Shown here one piece after another: positions 30,788-38,730 of a stretch of 38,730 nucleotides of DNA. This stretch comes from Anaerolineaceae bacterium UBA6086. GTDB taxonomy: Bacteria; Chloroflexota; Anaerolineae; Anaerolineales; Anaerolineaceae. Position 1 is the first letter of the stretch. Each line of letters opens with the position of its first letter. The stretch is taken from the NCBI GenBank assembly GCA_002436005.1, contig DIXG01000002.1:6719-45448 (forward strand). The letters run 5' to 3'. A program made the position numbers and the translations under genes. The notes below the pieces were generated by a model. The model saw nothing but the letters and a program-made list of their open reading frames with translations, had not been told where the DNA came from and did not search any database.

Positions 30788-32968
30788 ATGAAACAATTAC
30801 TGCAGAATATGAAAACAGGCGAAGCCTATGTCGCAGATGTCCCTGTACCGCGCCCCGGTCAGGGTACAGCACTGGTCAAAACGGCGGCATCCCTTGTCTC
30901 CGCCGGCACTGAGCGGATGGTGGTGGAATTTGCCAGACAGAGCCTGGTAGGTAAGGCTAAATCTCGGCCAGACCTGGTGCGCCAGGTGCTCAATAAAGCC
31001 CGCAATGAGGGCTTGCTCACAACCGTTGATGCCGCTATGAATAAATTGGACCAACCGATGGCGCTGGGCTATTCATCTGCCGGCACAATCCTGCAAACCG
31101 GTCCTGGCTTACATGGGTTCCGGATTGGCGATCGGGTGGCTTGCGCTGGCGGCGGGCATGCTGTCCACGCAGAATTTGCTGCCATACCCCAGATCTTGAT
31201 GGTGCCCATCCCGAACGGTGTGGATTTTGAACAGGCTGCCTTCACCACTGTTGGCGCGGTCGCCATGCAGGGTTTCCGGCTGGCAGATGTGCAGGTTGGT
31301 GCCACAGTTGCGGTAATTGGGTTGGGCTTGCTCGGGCTGCTGGCGACCGGAATTGCTGCCGCTGCAGGCTGCCAGGTGCTGGGCATCGACCTGGACCCCG
31401 AGCGTGTTGCTCTTGCTGCACATATGGGCGCACAGGCCGCTGTGGGACGTGACCAGGCAGCGGAAGCCGCAGGCACAATCTCCCACGGGCGCGGCATAGA
31501 TGCCGTCCTGATTTGCGCCGATACCCCGTCAAATGATCCTGTCCAGCTGGCTGGCGAGATCGCCCGCGATCGGGCACGCATCGTGGCGGTTGGCGCAGTG
31601 GACCTTGAAATTCCACGCACACAGTATTATGAAAAAGAACTGGATCTGGTTGTCTCACGCTCCTATGGGCCAGGGCGCTACGACCCGGATTATGAAGAAA
31701 AAGCACAGGACTACCCGATTGGGTATGTGCGCTGGACCGAAGCACGCAACATGGAAGCTTTTATGGATTTGCTTGACCGAAAACAACTGGATATTCGCCC
31801 ATTAATCACCCACCGCATCCCGATTGAACAGGGAAAACGGGCTTACGACCTTCTCACAGGTAAGGATCCCTACCTTGGCGTCCTGTTAACCTACGAGGAT
31901 CACCCCCTGCCGCAAGAAAACCGAATATTCAACTACCAGGCGCCTTCGGTCAGGGTCAGACCTGGTGAAATCCTCGCGTTGGGCGTGTTTGGCGCGGGCA
32001 ATTACGCCCGCTCCACATTCCTGCCTGTAATCAAAAAGACGGGTGAGGTAGCCCCGGTGGGCATTGTGTCAGCATCTGGCGTCAGCGCCCAGCATGCCGC
32101 CCAGCGCTTTGGCTTTGGTTTTGCCGCCAGCGACCCCGATGCGCTCCTGCAGGACCCCGCCATCAATCTGGTCGCCATTCTCACACGGCATCACCTGCAC
32201 ACGCCCCAAATATTAGATGCTTTCAAAACCGGCAAGCACGTTTATTGCGAAAAACCCCTGGCCATTAACCAGCAACAATTGGACCAGGTGAAAACAGCTC
32301 TCCAAACAGAAAACCAGCCCCTGTTGATGGTCGGCTTCAACCGCCGATTTGCACCGCTGGCACGCTCCCTCAAAGCCTTCATCGAGACCCGCCAGGAACC
32401 GCTTTTTGCCCATTACCGGGTGAATGCCAATCTCCTCCCGTCGGATCACTGGCTGATGGACCCCGAAATCGGCGGCGGGCGCATTATTGGCGAAGCCTGC
32501 CATTTCATTGACTTTCTGACATTCCTGGTGGGACAAACGCCCATCGAGGTGACCACCCAGGGATTGCCCGATAATGGAAAATACCGTGAAGACAACGTCG
32601 TGATGAACTTCCGCTTCCCGGATGGATCCTTGGGCGTGGTCAGCTACCTGGCAAATGGTGATAAAGCCTTTGGCAAAGAATACCTCGAGGTCTTCAGCGG
32701 CGGTCGGGTCGCTGTCCTGCAGGATTGGCGCAAGCTGGAAATGATCAACAACGGCAAGCGAGAGGTGAAACGCCATTTCCTACAGCAGGATAAGGGGCAT
32801 AAGGATGCCTGGAAAGCCTTCCTGGACGCCCTGCAGGGTGAGAAACAACCTCCCATTCCCTACGACCAGCTGATTGGCGTCACTCAAGCCAGTTTCGCAG
32901 CGGTCGAATCCTTACATGAGGGAAAACCCGTTCAAATCACCCCTGATCTTGATTCTGATAATCTGTGA
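30788..32968 (+). CDS. Bi-domain oxidoreductase (MDR plus Gfo/Idh/MocA)
   Basis: A 726-residue fusion. Residues 1 to about 345 form a zinc-independent-looking medium-chain dehydrogenase with the nucleotide-binding VAVIGLGLLGLLATGIAA. Residues about 385-726 form a Gfo/Idh/MocA oxidoreductase with the NAD-binding LGVFGAGNYARSTF and the catalytic YCEKPLA block. Such fusions occur beside heparinase-like and glycosyltransferase genes in exopolysaccharide loci and are thought to modify a nucleotide-linked or polymer sugar; the exact step is unknown. The ATG at 30788 is 17 codons inside the longest frame and is preceded by GAGTGG. A TATAAT at 30746-30751 may be its -10. The heparinase gene starts 26 bp later. 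Confidence 0.9.
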   Translation: MKQLLQNMKTGEAYVADVPVPRPGQGTALVKTAASLVSAGTERMVVEFARQSLVGKAKSRPDLVRQVLNKARNEGLLTTVDAAMNKLDQPMALGYSSAGTILQTGPGLHGFRIGDRVACAGGGHAVHAEFAAIPQILMVPIPNGVDFEQAAFTTVGAVAMQGFRLADVQVGATVAVIGLGLLGLLATGIAAAAGCQVLGIDLDPERVALAAHMGAQAAVGRDQAAEAAGTISHGRGIDAVLICADTPSNDPVQLAGEIARDRARIVAVGAVDLEIPRTQYYEKELDLVVSRSYGPGRYDPDYEEKAQDYPIGYVRWTEARNMEAFMDLLDRKQLDIRPLITHRIPIEQGKRAYDLLTGKDPYLGVLLTYEDHPLPQENRIFNYQAPSVRVRPGEILALGVFGAGNYARSTFLPVIKKTGEVAPVGIVSASGVSAQHAAQRFGFGFAASDPDALLQDPAINLVAILTRHHLHTPQILDAFKTGKHVYCEKPLAINQQQLDQVKTALQTENQPLLMVGFNRRFAPLARSLKAFIETRQEPLFAHYRVNANLLPSDHWLMDPEIGGGRIIGEACHFIDFLTFLVGQTPIEVTTQGLPDNGKYREDNVVMNFRFPDGSLGVVSYLANGDKAFGKEYLEVFSGGRVAVLQDWRKLEMINNGKREVKRHFLQQDKGHKDAWKAFLDALQGEKQPPIPYDQLIGVTQASFAAVESLHEGKPVQITPDLDSDNL

Positions 32969-32994
32969 GCAGTGAGCCATAGTCAACGATCCAG

Positions 32995-34908
32995 ATGAAC
33001 CTTTTTGAGAAATCCGTCAAAGCAGTGCGAGAGCTGGGGCTGCCCAAACTGGTCTATTTTGGGCTCTACCAGGCTGGGCTGCGCACCGGGCATTACCGCC
33101 GGATCACGCCCTCCACGCAGGAGCCCTTCCACGGAACACCTGCGCTGCAGCCGATGGAAAGCCTGCCGCAAATTTCTGAAAACCATCAGCGTCAGGCGCT
33201 TGCAGCGGCTGATGCCATCTGTCTGGGGAAATACGGCCTGTTTGGCGCGGATCTAACTGATCTTGATTTGACAGCAGGTGCATCACCCAGGCACTGGACA
33301 GAACTTGAACAGCAGCCCCCTGAATACGATCTAAAATACACCTGGGAACCCGGTCGCTTTGGCTGGGCGATTGCGCTTGCCAGGGCATCTGCCATCTCTG
33401 GCGATCCGGTTTATGCCAGTGATTTTTGGGACAAAACACAACAGTTTCTGGTTGCCCACCCGCCCAACCTGGGACGACAGTGGCAATCCGCACAGGAAGT
33501 TGCCATCCGCTTGATGGCATTAGTCTTTTGTGACCGGGTCTTTGCGCTTGCTCCGTCCTCATCCCCGCACAATCGGCAGCGCCTTTGGCAGGCGGTTGCC
33601 GAACACGCCCAGCGTATCCCGCCCACGCTGATGTATGCCCGTGCACAAAACAATAATCATCTGATCTCTGAGGCAGCCGGCTTATATACTGCCGGTCACT
33701 ACCTGGCAGGGCATCCTCAAGCCTCGAAATGGCGTCAGGTTGGCTGGCGCTGGCTCAACTGGGCGTTTCAACATCAAATTGATGCATTCGGAACCTACGT
33801 CCAGCACAGCGTCAATTACCATCGGGTCATGCTCCAGCTGGCGCTGTTCACGGATCATTTGCGCCGCCTGGTGGGTGACCCAGACTGGCCAGAAGCCACA
33901 CAGGTCAAATTGGCTGAGGCAACCCGCTGGCTGTGGGCATTGACCGACCCGGAAACAGGCAAAACGCCTAATTTGGGTGCAAATGACGGCGCCTACATCT
34001 TCCCGCTGACCAGCCTGGAGCAGAACGATTTTCGCCCTGTGGTGGATGCGGCTGCCAAAGCCTTTCTGAAACAGGATATTTACCAACAGCCAGAATGCTC
34101 TGAAATGGCTGGTTGGTTTGACCTCACCGCACCTGCAATACCAATCTCCCGTCAGCCGCAAGCTGCGGACATGCTGCGCATCGAAAGCGGGCATGGGCGC
34201 GCTTTTATCCACACAGCGCACTATACTGACCGGCCCTCTCACGCCGATCAACTCCATGTGGATCTGTGGTGGCGCGGCGTCAACGTTGCACAGGATCCGG
34301 GCACCTTTCAATATTCAGGCCCAGCACCCTGGGACAACTCTTTAGTAAGCGCCCGGCTGCATAACACTCTGACCCTGGATGGACAGGACCAGATGACCAG
34401 GGTTGGACGCTTCCTGTGGCTCGACTGGGCACAGGCACAGGTTCTGGCACATGAAATAGATGAGGTGGGGCAGCTGGCACGCGTCACGGCTGAGCACGAC
34501 GGTTATAAAAAATTAGGCGCTTTGGTTCAGCGCACCCTGCACAAAACAGACGACGGCTGGCAGGTGATCGACCAGGTACTGCCTTATGAGGGACACTCTG
34601 ATAACCTGCCCCACCAGGCTTGCATCACCTGGCTGCTTCCCGATTGGCAGTGGCACCTGTCCTCAGCCAACACTCTCCAGCTGAACGGACCAGAATTCGC
34701 TTTTTCCATCGAAATCCAAACTGTGGAAAAAATTTTCCTCTTCCGTTCAGGACACTGCGTCCTGGGTGTCAAACAAAGCGCCATTCCCAATTGGGGCTGG
34801 CACTCCCCAACCTATGGCAAGATCCATCCAGCCCTGATGTTTGCCGCCACGCTGCAGGGGAAATTACCGCTCACAATCCAATCCACATGGCGATTTGATC
34901 TCCCATAA
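32995..34908 (+). CDS. Heparinase II/III family protein
   Basis: A 637-residue polysaccharide-lyase-like protein. The N-terminal part (about residues 60-340) is helical and toroid-like, with the block ARAQNNNHLISEAAGLY (about 215-231). The C-terminal part is the beta-rich Heparinase_II_III domain (about 390-637), with SHADQLHVDLWWRGVNVAQD and the following SARLHNTLTLDGQDQM. No signal peptide is visible, so it acts in the cytosol or its export signal is unusual. In bacterial exopolysaccharide loci these enzymes are thought to shape or degrade polymer intermediates. It is 26 bp after the bi-domain oxidoreductase gene, with no obvious ribosome-binding site, and is likely co-transcribed with it. 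Confidence 0.9.
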   Translation: MNLFEKSVKAVRELGLPKLVYFGLYQAGLRTGHYRRITPSTQEPFHGTPALQPMESLPQISENHQRQALAAADAICLGKYGLFGADLTDLDLTAGASPRHWTELEQQPPEYDLKYTWEPGRFGWAIALARASAISGDPVYASDFWDKTQQFLVAHPPNLGRQWQSAQEVAIRLMALVFCDRVFALAPSSSPHNRQRLWQAVAEHAQRIPPTLMYARAQNNNHLISEAAGLYTAGHYLAGHPQASKWRQVGWRWLNWAFQHQIDAFGTYVQHSVNYHRVMLQLALFTDHLRRLVGDPDWPEATQVKLAEATRWLWALTDPETGKTPNLGANDGAYIFPLTSLEQNDFRPVVDAAAKAFLKQDIYQQPECSEMAGWFDLTAPAIPISRQPQAADMLRIESGHGRAFIHTAHYTDRPSHADQLHVDLWWRGVNVAQDPGTFQYSGPAPWDNSLVSARLHNTLTLDGQDQMTRVGRFLWLDWAQAQVLAHEIDEVGQLARVTAEHDGYKKLGALVQRTLHKTDDGWQVIDQVLPYEGHSDNLPHQACITWLLPDWQWHLSSANTLQLNGPEFAFSIEIQTVEKIFLFRSGHCVLGVKQSAIPNWGWHSPTYGKIHPALMFAATLQGKLPLTIQSTWRFDLP

Positions 34909-35005
34909 ATCCTTCTAAGAAGTTCGCCCTTCACTGCCTGCCCTGGCATCTCAGCCCTATCCAATCTCACACAGCTTGAAAAGAATCGAGTAAAATGTTA
35001 ACAAC

Positions 35006-36220
35006 ATGCACATCCTGCTGATCCACCAGGCTTTTGCTGCGCTGGACGAACCCGGCGGCACACGGCATCATGAGCTGGCAAGACACCTCATAGCACAGGG
35101 GCACCAGGTGACAATTATTGCCAGCCCGGTCAGCTATCTCACCGGTGATGGACAGCAAAAACGGGTTCGCAAACAGACCGATGATCTGGGTGTGACCATC
35201 ATCCGCAGTTACACGCTCCCCGCTCTGCATCGTTCCTTCGTTTGGCGGGTGATCAGCTTTCTAAGCTTCATGATCTCATCCTTCATCAACGGCTTATTTG
35301 TGCGTAAGGTTGACCTCGTATGGGGCACCACACCGCCGATCTTCCAGGCACCAACCGCCTGGCTGCTTGCCCGGTTGAAGGGTCGCCCATTCCTGTTGGA
35401 AGTGCGCGATCTCTGGCCTGCCTTTGCGATTGCAGTCGGCGTGCTCAAAAGTCCGCTGCTCATTCGCCTTTCAGAATGGCTTGAGAAGTTCCTTTACAGG
35501 CAGGCTGATCATGTGATGGTCAATTCTCCGGGTTACCTCGCGCATGTTCAGGCACGCGGTGCCCAAAAGGTCAGCCTGATCCCCAATGGGGCGGATCCGG
35601 CAATGTTTGACCCGCAGGCGGATGGCCGAGTGTTTCGAGATCTGCTCGGCTTGCAAGACGAGTTCATTGCTTTATATGCCGGCGCACATGGCATGTCCAA
35701 CGATCTGGATATTCTGCTGGATGCTGCAGCCCTTTTACAAGACGAGATAAATGTTCGGCTGGTCTTGCTGGGATCTGGCAAAGAAAAATCCCGTCTGCAG
35801 CAAAAGGCAGCCAATCTCGGGTTGGGTAGGGTTCTATTTGTTGACCCTGTGCCGAAAATGGAGATGGGTGAAGCCCTGGCGGCTGCCGATGCCTGCCTGG
35901 CAATTTTGAAACCGATTGAGATGTATAAAACGACCTACCCGAACAAGGTCTTTGATTACATGGCTGCCGGACGTCCTGTGATCCTGGCAATTGATGGCGT
36001 GATCCGACAGGTGGTTGAAGAAGCGAACGCTGGCATACCGGTTCCCCCAGGCGACCCTGCCAGGGTAGCAGAAGCTATCCGGTTTTTGGCTCATCATCCG
36101 CAGATATGCCGGGAGATGGGAAGCAATGGCAGAAAAATGATCGAAGCGCGTTTTTCACGGACGGAATTAGCGGCACAATTTACCGCTCTCCTGGAATCAA
36201 TGTGGAGGAGTAATGGCTGA
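35006..36220 (+). CDS. Glycosyltransferase family 4 (WbuB-like)
   Basis: A 404-residue GT-B glycosyltransferase. The N-terminal acceptor domain starts MHILLIHQAFAALDEPGGTR and has GTTPPIFQAPTAWLL. The C-terminal donor domain has NGADPAMFDP, then EMYKTTYPNKVFDYMAAG with the nucleotide-sugar-binding region, and PVPPGDPARVAEAI. It resembles WbuB-type enzymes that use UDP-sugars in O-antigen or exopolysaccharide synthesis. It is 97 bp after the heparinase gene. A TAAAAT at 34991-34996 lies 9 bp before the ATG. The last 8 bp overlap the start of the response-regulator gene. Sugar and linkage are not readable. Confidence 0.93.
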   Translation: MHILLIHQAFAALDEPGGTRHHELARHLIAQGHQVTIIASPVSYLTGDGQQKRVRKQTDDLGVTIIRSYTLPALHRSFVWRVISFLSFMISSFINGLFVRKVDLVWGTTPPIFQAPTAWLLARLKGRPFLLEVRDLWPAFAIAVGVLKSPLLIRLSEWLEKFLYRQADHVMVNSPGYLAHVQARGAQKVSLIPNGADPAMFDPQADGRVFRDLLGLQDEFIALYAGAHGMSNDLDILLDAAALLQDEINVRLVLLGSGKEKSRLQQKAANLGLGRVLFVDPVPKMEMGEALAAADACLAILKPIEMYKTTYPNKVFDYMAAGRPVILAIDGVIRQVVEEANAGIPVPPGDPARVAEAIRFLAHHPQICREMGSNGRKMIEARFSRTELAAQFTALLESMWRSNG

Positions 36221-36929
36221 AAAAATATTAGTTGTAGATGATGAAATCTCACTGCAAGAAACCCTGGCGTATAACCTCAAAAAGCAGGGTTATGACGTGG
36301 TCACAACCGGTGACGGCGAAGACGCCCTGGTGAAGGCGCGCGAGATCCATCCCGACCTGATCATCCTTGATGTGATGCTGCCAGGATTGGATGGCTTTGA
36401 AATTTGCCGCATCCTGCGAAAGGAAATGACCACACCCGTCCTGATGCTCACAGCCCGTGATGATGAAATTGATCGCGTGGTGGGGCTGGAAGTCGGCGCA
36501 GATGATTACCTCTCAAAACCTTTTAGCATGCGAGAGCTGATCGCCCGGGTCAAAGCCATGCTCCGCAGGGTGCGCCTGATTAGAGAAGAGGTCGGGCAGG
36601 AAGACGCGGCAGAGGGAAAAGTCAAACCAGAAATCCTGACCTTTGGCAACTTACGCATCGACATGACCCGGCGCGAAATCCTCGTGGACGACCAGGTGAT
36701 TCCCTTCAAACCCAAAGAGTATGAACTTCTGACCTTTTTTTCCAAACATCAAGGACAGGTGCTCTCCCGTGAATTTATTTTGGAACGGGTATGGGGGTGG
36801 GACTTCATTGGGGACAGCCGTACCGTGGATGTGCACGTTCGCTGGCTGCGCGAGAAAATTGAGAAAGACCCCGCCAATCCTACCCGGATTATCACCGTTC
36901 GTGGAGCAGGCTATCGCTTTGAAGGGTAA
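36213..36929 (+). CDS. PhoB/OmpR-type response regulator
   Basis: A 238-residue two-domain regulator. The receiver has the acidic pair Asp9/Asp10, the phospho-acceptor Asp53 in ILDVMLPGLDG, the conserved Thr in LMLTARDD and Lys in DYLSKPF. The C-terminal winged helix (about residues 140-238) ends RGAGYRFEG, typical of the PhoB/OmpR class. The ATG at 36213 lies inside the end of the glycosyltransferase gene, with GGAGG shortly upstream, so translation is coupled to it. The histidine kinase gene starts 3 bp after its stop. By order it is likely the phosphate-starvation regulator PhoB/PhoP, but phosphate genes are outside the window. Confidence 0.93.
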   Translation: MAEKILVVDDEISLQETLAYNLKKQGYDVVTTGDGEDALVKAREIHPDLIILDVMLPGLDGFEICRILRKEMTTPVLMLTARDDEIDRVVGLEVGADDYLSKPFSMRELIARVKAMLRRVRLIREEVGQEDAAEGKVKPEILTFGNLRIDMTRREILVDDQVIPFKPKEYELLTFFSKHQGQVLSREFILERVWGWDFIGDSRTVDVHVRWLREKIEKDPANPTRIITVRGAGYRFEG

Positions 36930-36932
36930 GTA

Positions 36933-38669
36933 ATGCAGCAGCGATCTCGATGGCAAATGGCGATACCCTATCTCGTCTTGCTGAGTGTGATACTCGTCGT
37001 CTTCACCATCTTAATCGTAAACCACATCCGCAATCGCGAGATAGAACGCTGGCAGACTGAGCTCCTTGCTACCGCCCAGCATCTCAGCGCCCAGGCACAG
37101 TCCCTTTTCCAATACCCGGCTCCAGCCGCTGAGCTGACCGCTCTTGCCCAATCCACGCAATCCACATTTGGCATCTCCGTCACTTTTCTGGATGCCCAGG
37201 GCGCAATCATGGGGACCTCACTCAACCCTGCTCAACAGACACAAAATTTCCTTGATCTGCCTTCCGTGGCTGAAGCCCTCTCATCTGGCTCTGGGATTCA
37301 CATTACCGAAGATGAGATCACAGCAACTGTGCTTATCCAGGGTGATGGCGCTGAGATTCTCGGACTGGTTCATCTTCAAGCCCAGCCTGGTTATTACCAC
37401 ATGGACCTGGATTGGCTCTCCTGGCTCGTACCCACCGTGCTTGTGATCAGTGCGCTGGCGGTGGTCTTTATGAACCTGATCATCCAGGACGAATCACGCA
37501 GACCAATTGAGATGTTGACGATTGCCGTTCAACAAATGAGCCTGGGAAATTTCAAGACGCTCAAATTTCCGGATACGCAAGGCGAACTCAATGAGCTGAC
37601 TACAGCTTTGCGAACCATGGCGGAACACCTGGGCAGCTATATCACCACACTTACCAGTGAGCAATCCAAACTCAACGCTGTTTTGAACCAGATGACGGAT
37701 GGTGTTCTGATCACAGATTCTGAGGGGCGGGTGCAGCTTGTCAATCCTACAGCTGCCCGCCTTTTCCAGATGGATGAAAAAAGCGCCCTGGGACGGTCTA
37801 TTGTAGAAGTACTGCGCTATCATCAGCTGGTCGAGCTTTGGGAAAACGCCAAAAGCGGAGAGCGGCAGAGCACCATGCTGGAGATCGGTCCGCAACACAT
37901 CTTTTTACAGGTGGTAGGCATCCCCCTGAAGTCCGCTTTACCCGGCAGCACGCTGATGATCCTGCAGGATCTCACCCAGCTGCGCCGGCTGGAAACCGTC
38001 CGCCGGGACTTCATCAGCAACGTATCCCACGAACTGCGCACCCCCCTTGCCAGCCTGAAAGCCCTGGCAGAAACGTTGCATGAGGGCGCCCTTGATGATC
38101 CACCTGCTGCGCACCGCTTCATCCTGCGCATGGAAACCGAAATAGATAACCTGACCCAGCTGGTCAACGAGCTGCTTGAGCTATCCCGCATCGAATCAGG
38201 CAAAGTCTCTCTATCATTTCAACGCATCCAGGCTTGCAACCTTTTACGTCCCGCCTATGAGCGCATGTCCTTGCAGGCAGAACGGGCAGGGCTGGAATTG
38301 ATCCTGGACTGCCAGCCGGATTTGCCAGTCGTCTTTGCAGACCCGGATCGGATCACCCAGGTGATGATCAACCTGATCCATAACGCTATTAAATTCACGC
38401 CGCCAGGTGGTAAGATCACCATCTCAGCCTATCTGGATCGCCATAATATCGTATTCTTTGTGCGCGATACCGGTGTGGGTATCGCCAGGAAAGACCTGGG
38501 ACGGATCTTTGAACGCTTCTATAAAGCAGACCGTGCCCGTGCTGGCGGCGGGACCGGCCTTGGATTGTCGATTGCCCGCCACATGATCGAATCGCATGGC
38601 GGATACATCTGGGCTGAAAGCGAAGAAGATAAGGGCAGCACACTCTACTTCTCACTGCCCATCGCATAA
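36933..38669 (+). CDS. PhoR-type sensor histidine kinase
   Basis: A 578-residue membrane kinase. Transmembrane helix 1 (about residues 9-30), an extracytoplasmic sensor region of about 130 residues, helix 2 (about 163-184), a HAMP domain, a PAS domain (about 245-350), then HisKA with the phosphorylated His366 in ISNVSHELRTPLASL. The ATP-binding domain has the N box with Asn484, G1 box Asp512 (DTGVGI) and the G2 box GGGTGLGLSIARH. PhoR-like architecture pairs with the response regulator directly upstream. The gene ends 61 bp before the end of the window; the sequence after it has TTAACA and TTTAAC sequences but no gene. Confidence 0.94.
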   Translation: MQQRSRWQMAIPYLVLLSVILVVFTILIVNHIRNREIERWQTELLATAQHLSAQAQSLFQYPAPAAELTALAQSTQSTFGISVTFLDAQGAIMGTSLNPAQQTQNFLDLPSVAEALSSGSGIHITEDEITATVLIQGDGAEILGLVHLQAQPGYYHMDLDWLSWLVPTVLVISALAVVFMNLIIQDESRRPIEMLTIAVQQMSLGNFKTLKFPDTQGELNELTTALRTMAEHLGSYITTLTSEQSKLNAVLNQMTDGVLITDSEGRVQLVNPTAARLFQMDEKSALGRSIVEVLRYHQLVELWENAKSGERQSTMLEIGPQHIFLQVVGIPLKSALPGSTLMILQDLTQLRRLETVRRDFISNVSHELRTPLASLKALAETLHEGALDDPPAAHRFILRMETEIDNLTQLVNELLELSRIESGKVSLSFQRIQACNLLRPAYERMSLQAERAGLELILDCQPDLPVVFADPDRITQVMINLIHNAIKFTPPGGKITISAYLDRHNIVFFVRDTGVGIARKDLGRIFERFYKADRARAGGGTGLGLSIARHMIESHGGYIWAESEEDKGSTLYFSLPIA

Positions 38670-38730
38670 TGTTAACAGGTCATTTACTTAAATTTATCTC
38701 TTTTTAACCTGATTGTATTTTAGAGTTTAT

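Overview
The window looks like a chromosomal segment of a Chloroflexota bacterium, most likely an Anaerolineae-type anaerobe. This is inferred from gene content and style: a Nudix-GNAT fusion, paired FemAB-like transferases, a divergent CapA lipoprotein, a MerR-B12 regulator, a LysM lipoprotein with a Pro/Thr-rich linker, an EF-G paralogue and a fused MDR/Gfo-Idh oxidoreductase beside a heparinase-like protein. Base composition is moderate (roughly 50-55% GC by eye), apart from an AT-rich gene at the left end. No 16S rRNA or other firm taxonomic marker is present.

Layout. 1-1330: a strong promoter with no recognisable gene behind it, then an AT-rich DUF6994-like gene. 1.3-4.5 kb: an orphan zinc-ribbon/OB-fold protein, a small acidic protein, a Nudix-GNAT fusion followed by a free-standing GNAT paralogue, and a rhomboid protease. 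4.6-6.1 kb: a SAM-I riboswitch and metK. 6.1-7.2 kb: a REP-associated tyrosine transposase (RAYT) flanked by arrays of two-hairpin REP-like units. 7.2-14.7 kb (minus strand): one tightly packed operon read as ExoA-like glycosyltransferase, polyprenyl-phosphate sugar transferase, CapD/WbpM-like nucleotide-sugar dehydratase, two FemAB paralogues and a PLP-dependent D-cysteine desulfhydrase-like enzyme. 14.9-18.6 kb (minus): ridA and leuS, the latter behind a T-box with a CUC leucine specifier.

18.6-20.8 kb is a repeat-rich accessory island. It holds a MOSC-domain gene, a DUF559 nuclease gene whose start signal and last codons are supplied by flanking inverted palindromic repeats, and two tRNA-Ala genes. 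Between the tRNAs lies a tandem array of internally deleted tRNA-Ala copies that keep the acceptor stem and D stem. 21-25 kb: plsY, a PIG-L deacetylase, an EF-G paralogue and a DUF4332 helix-hairpin-helix protein. 25.3-30.6 kb: the CapA lipoprotein, the MerR-B12 regulator, folP, a LysM lipoprotein that appears to be transcribed leaderless, and an FmdB zinc ribbon. 30.8-36.2 kb: a second polysaccharide locus (bi-domain oxidoreductase, heparinase II/III-like protein, GT4 glycosyltransferase). 36.2-38.7 kb: a PhoB/PhoR-type two-component system, with the response regulator overlapping the glycosyltransferase gene.

The unifying theme is cell-envelope and exopolysaccharide biogenesis (two glycan loci, FemAB, CapA, LysM, PlsY, PIG-L) mixed with housekeeping genes under classic RNA control (SAM-I, T-box). 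The most unusual parts are the three independent families of palindromic or repeat structures: RAYT/REP, DUF559 with its repeats, and the mini-tRNA-Ala array.
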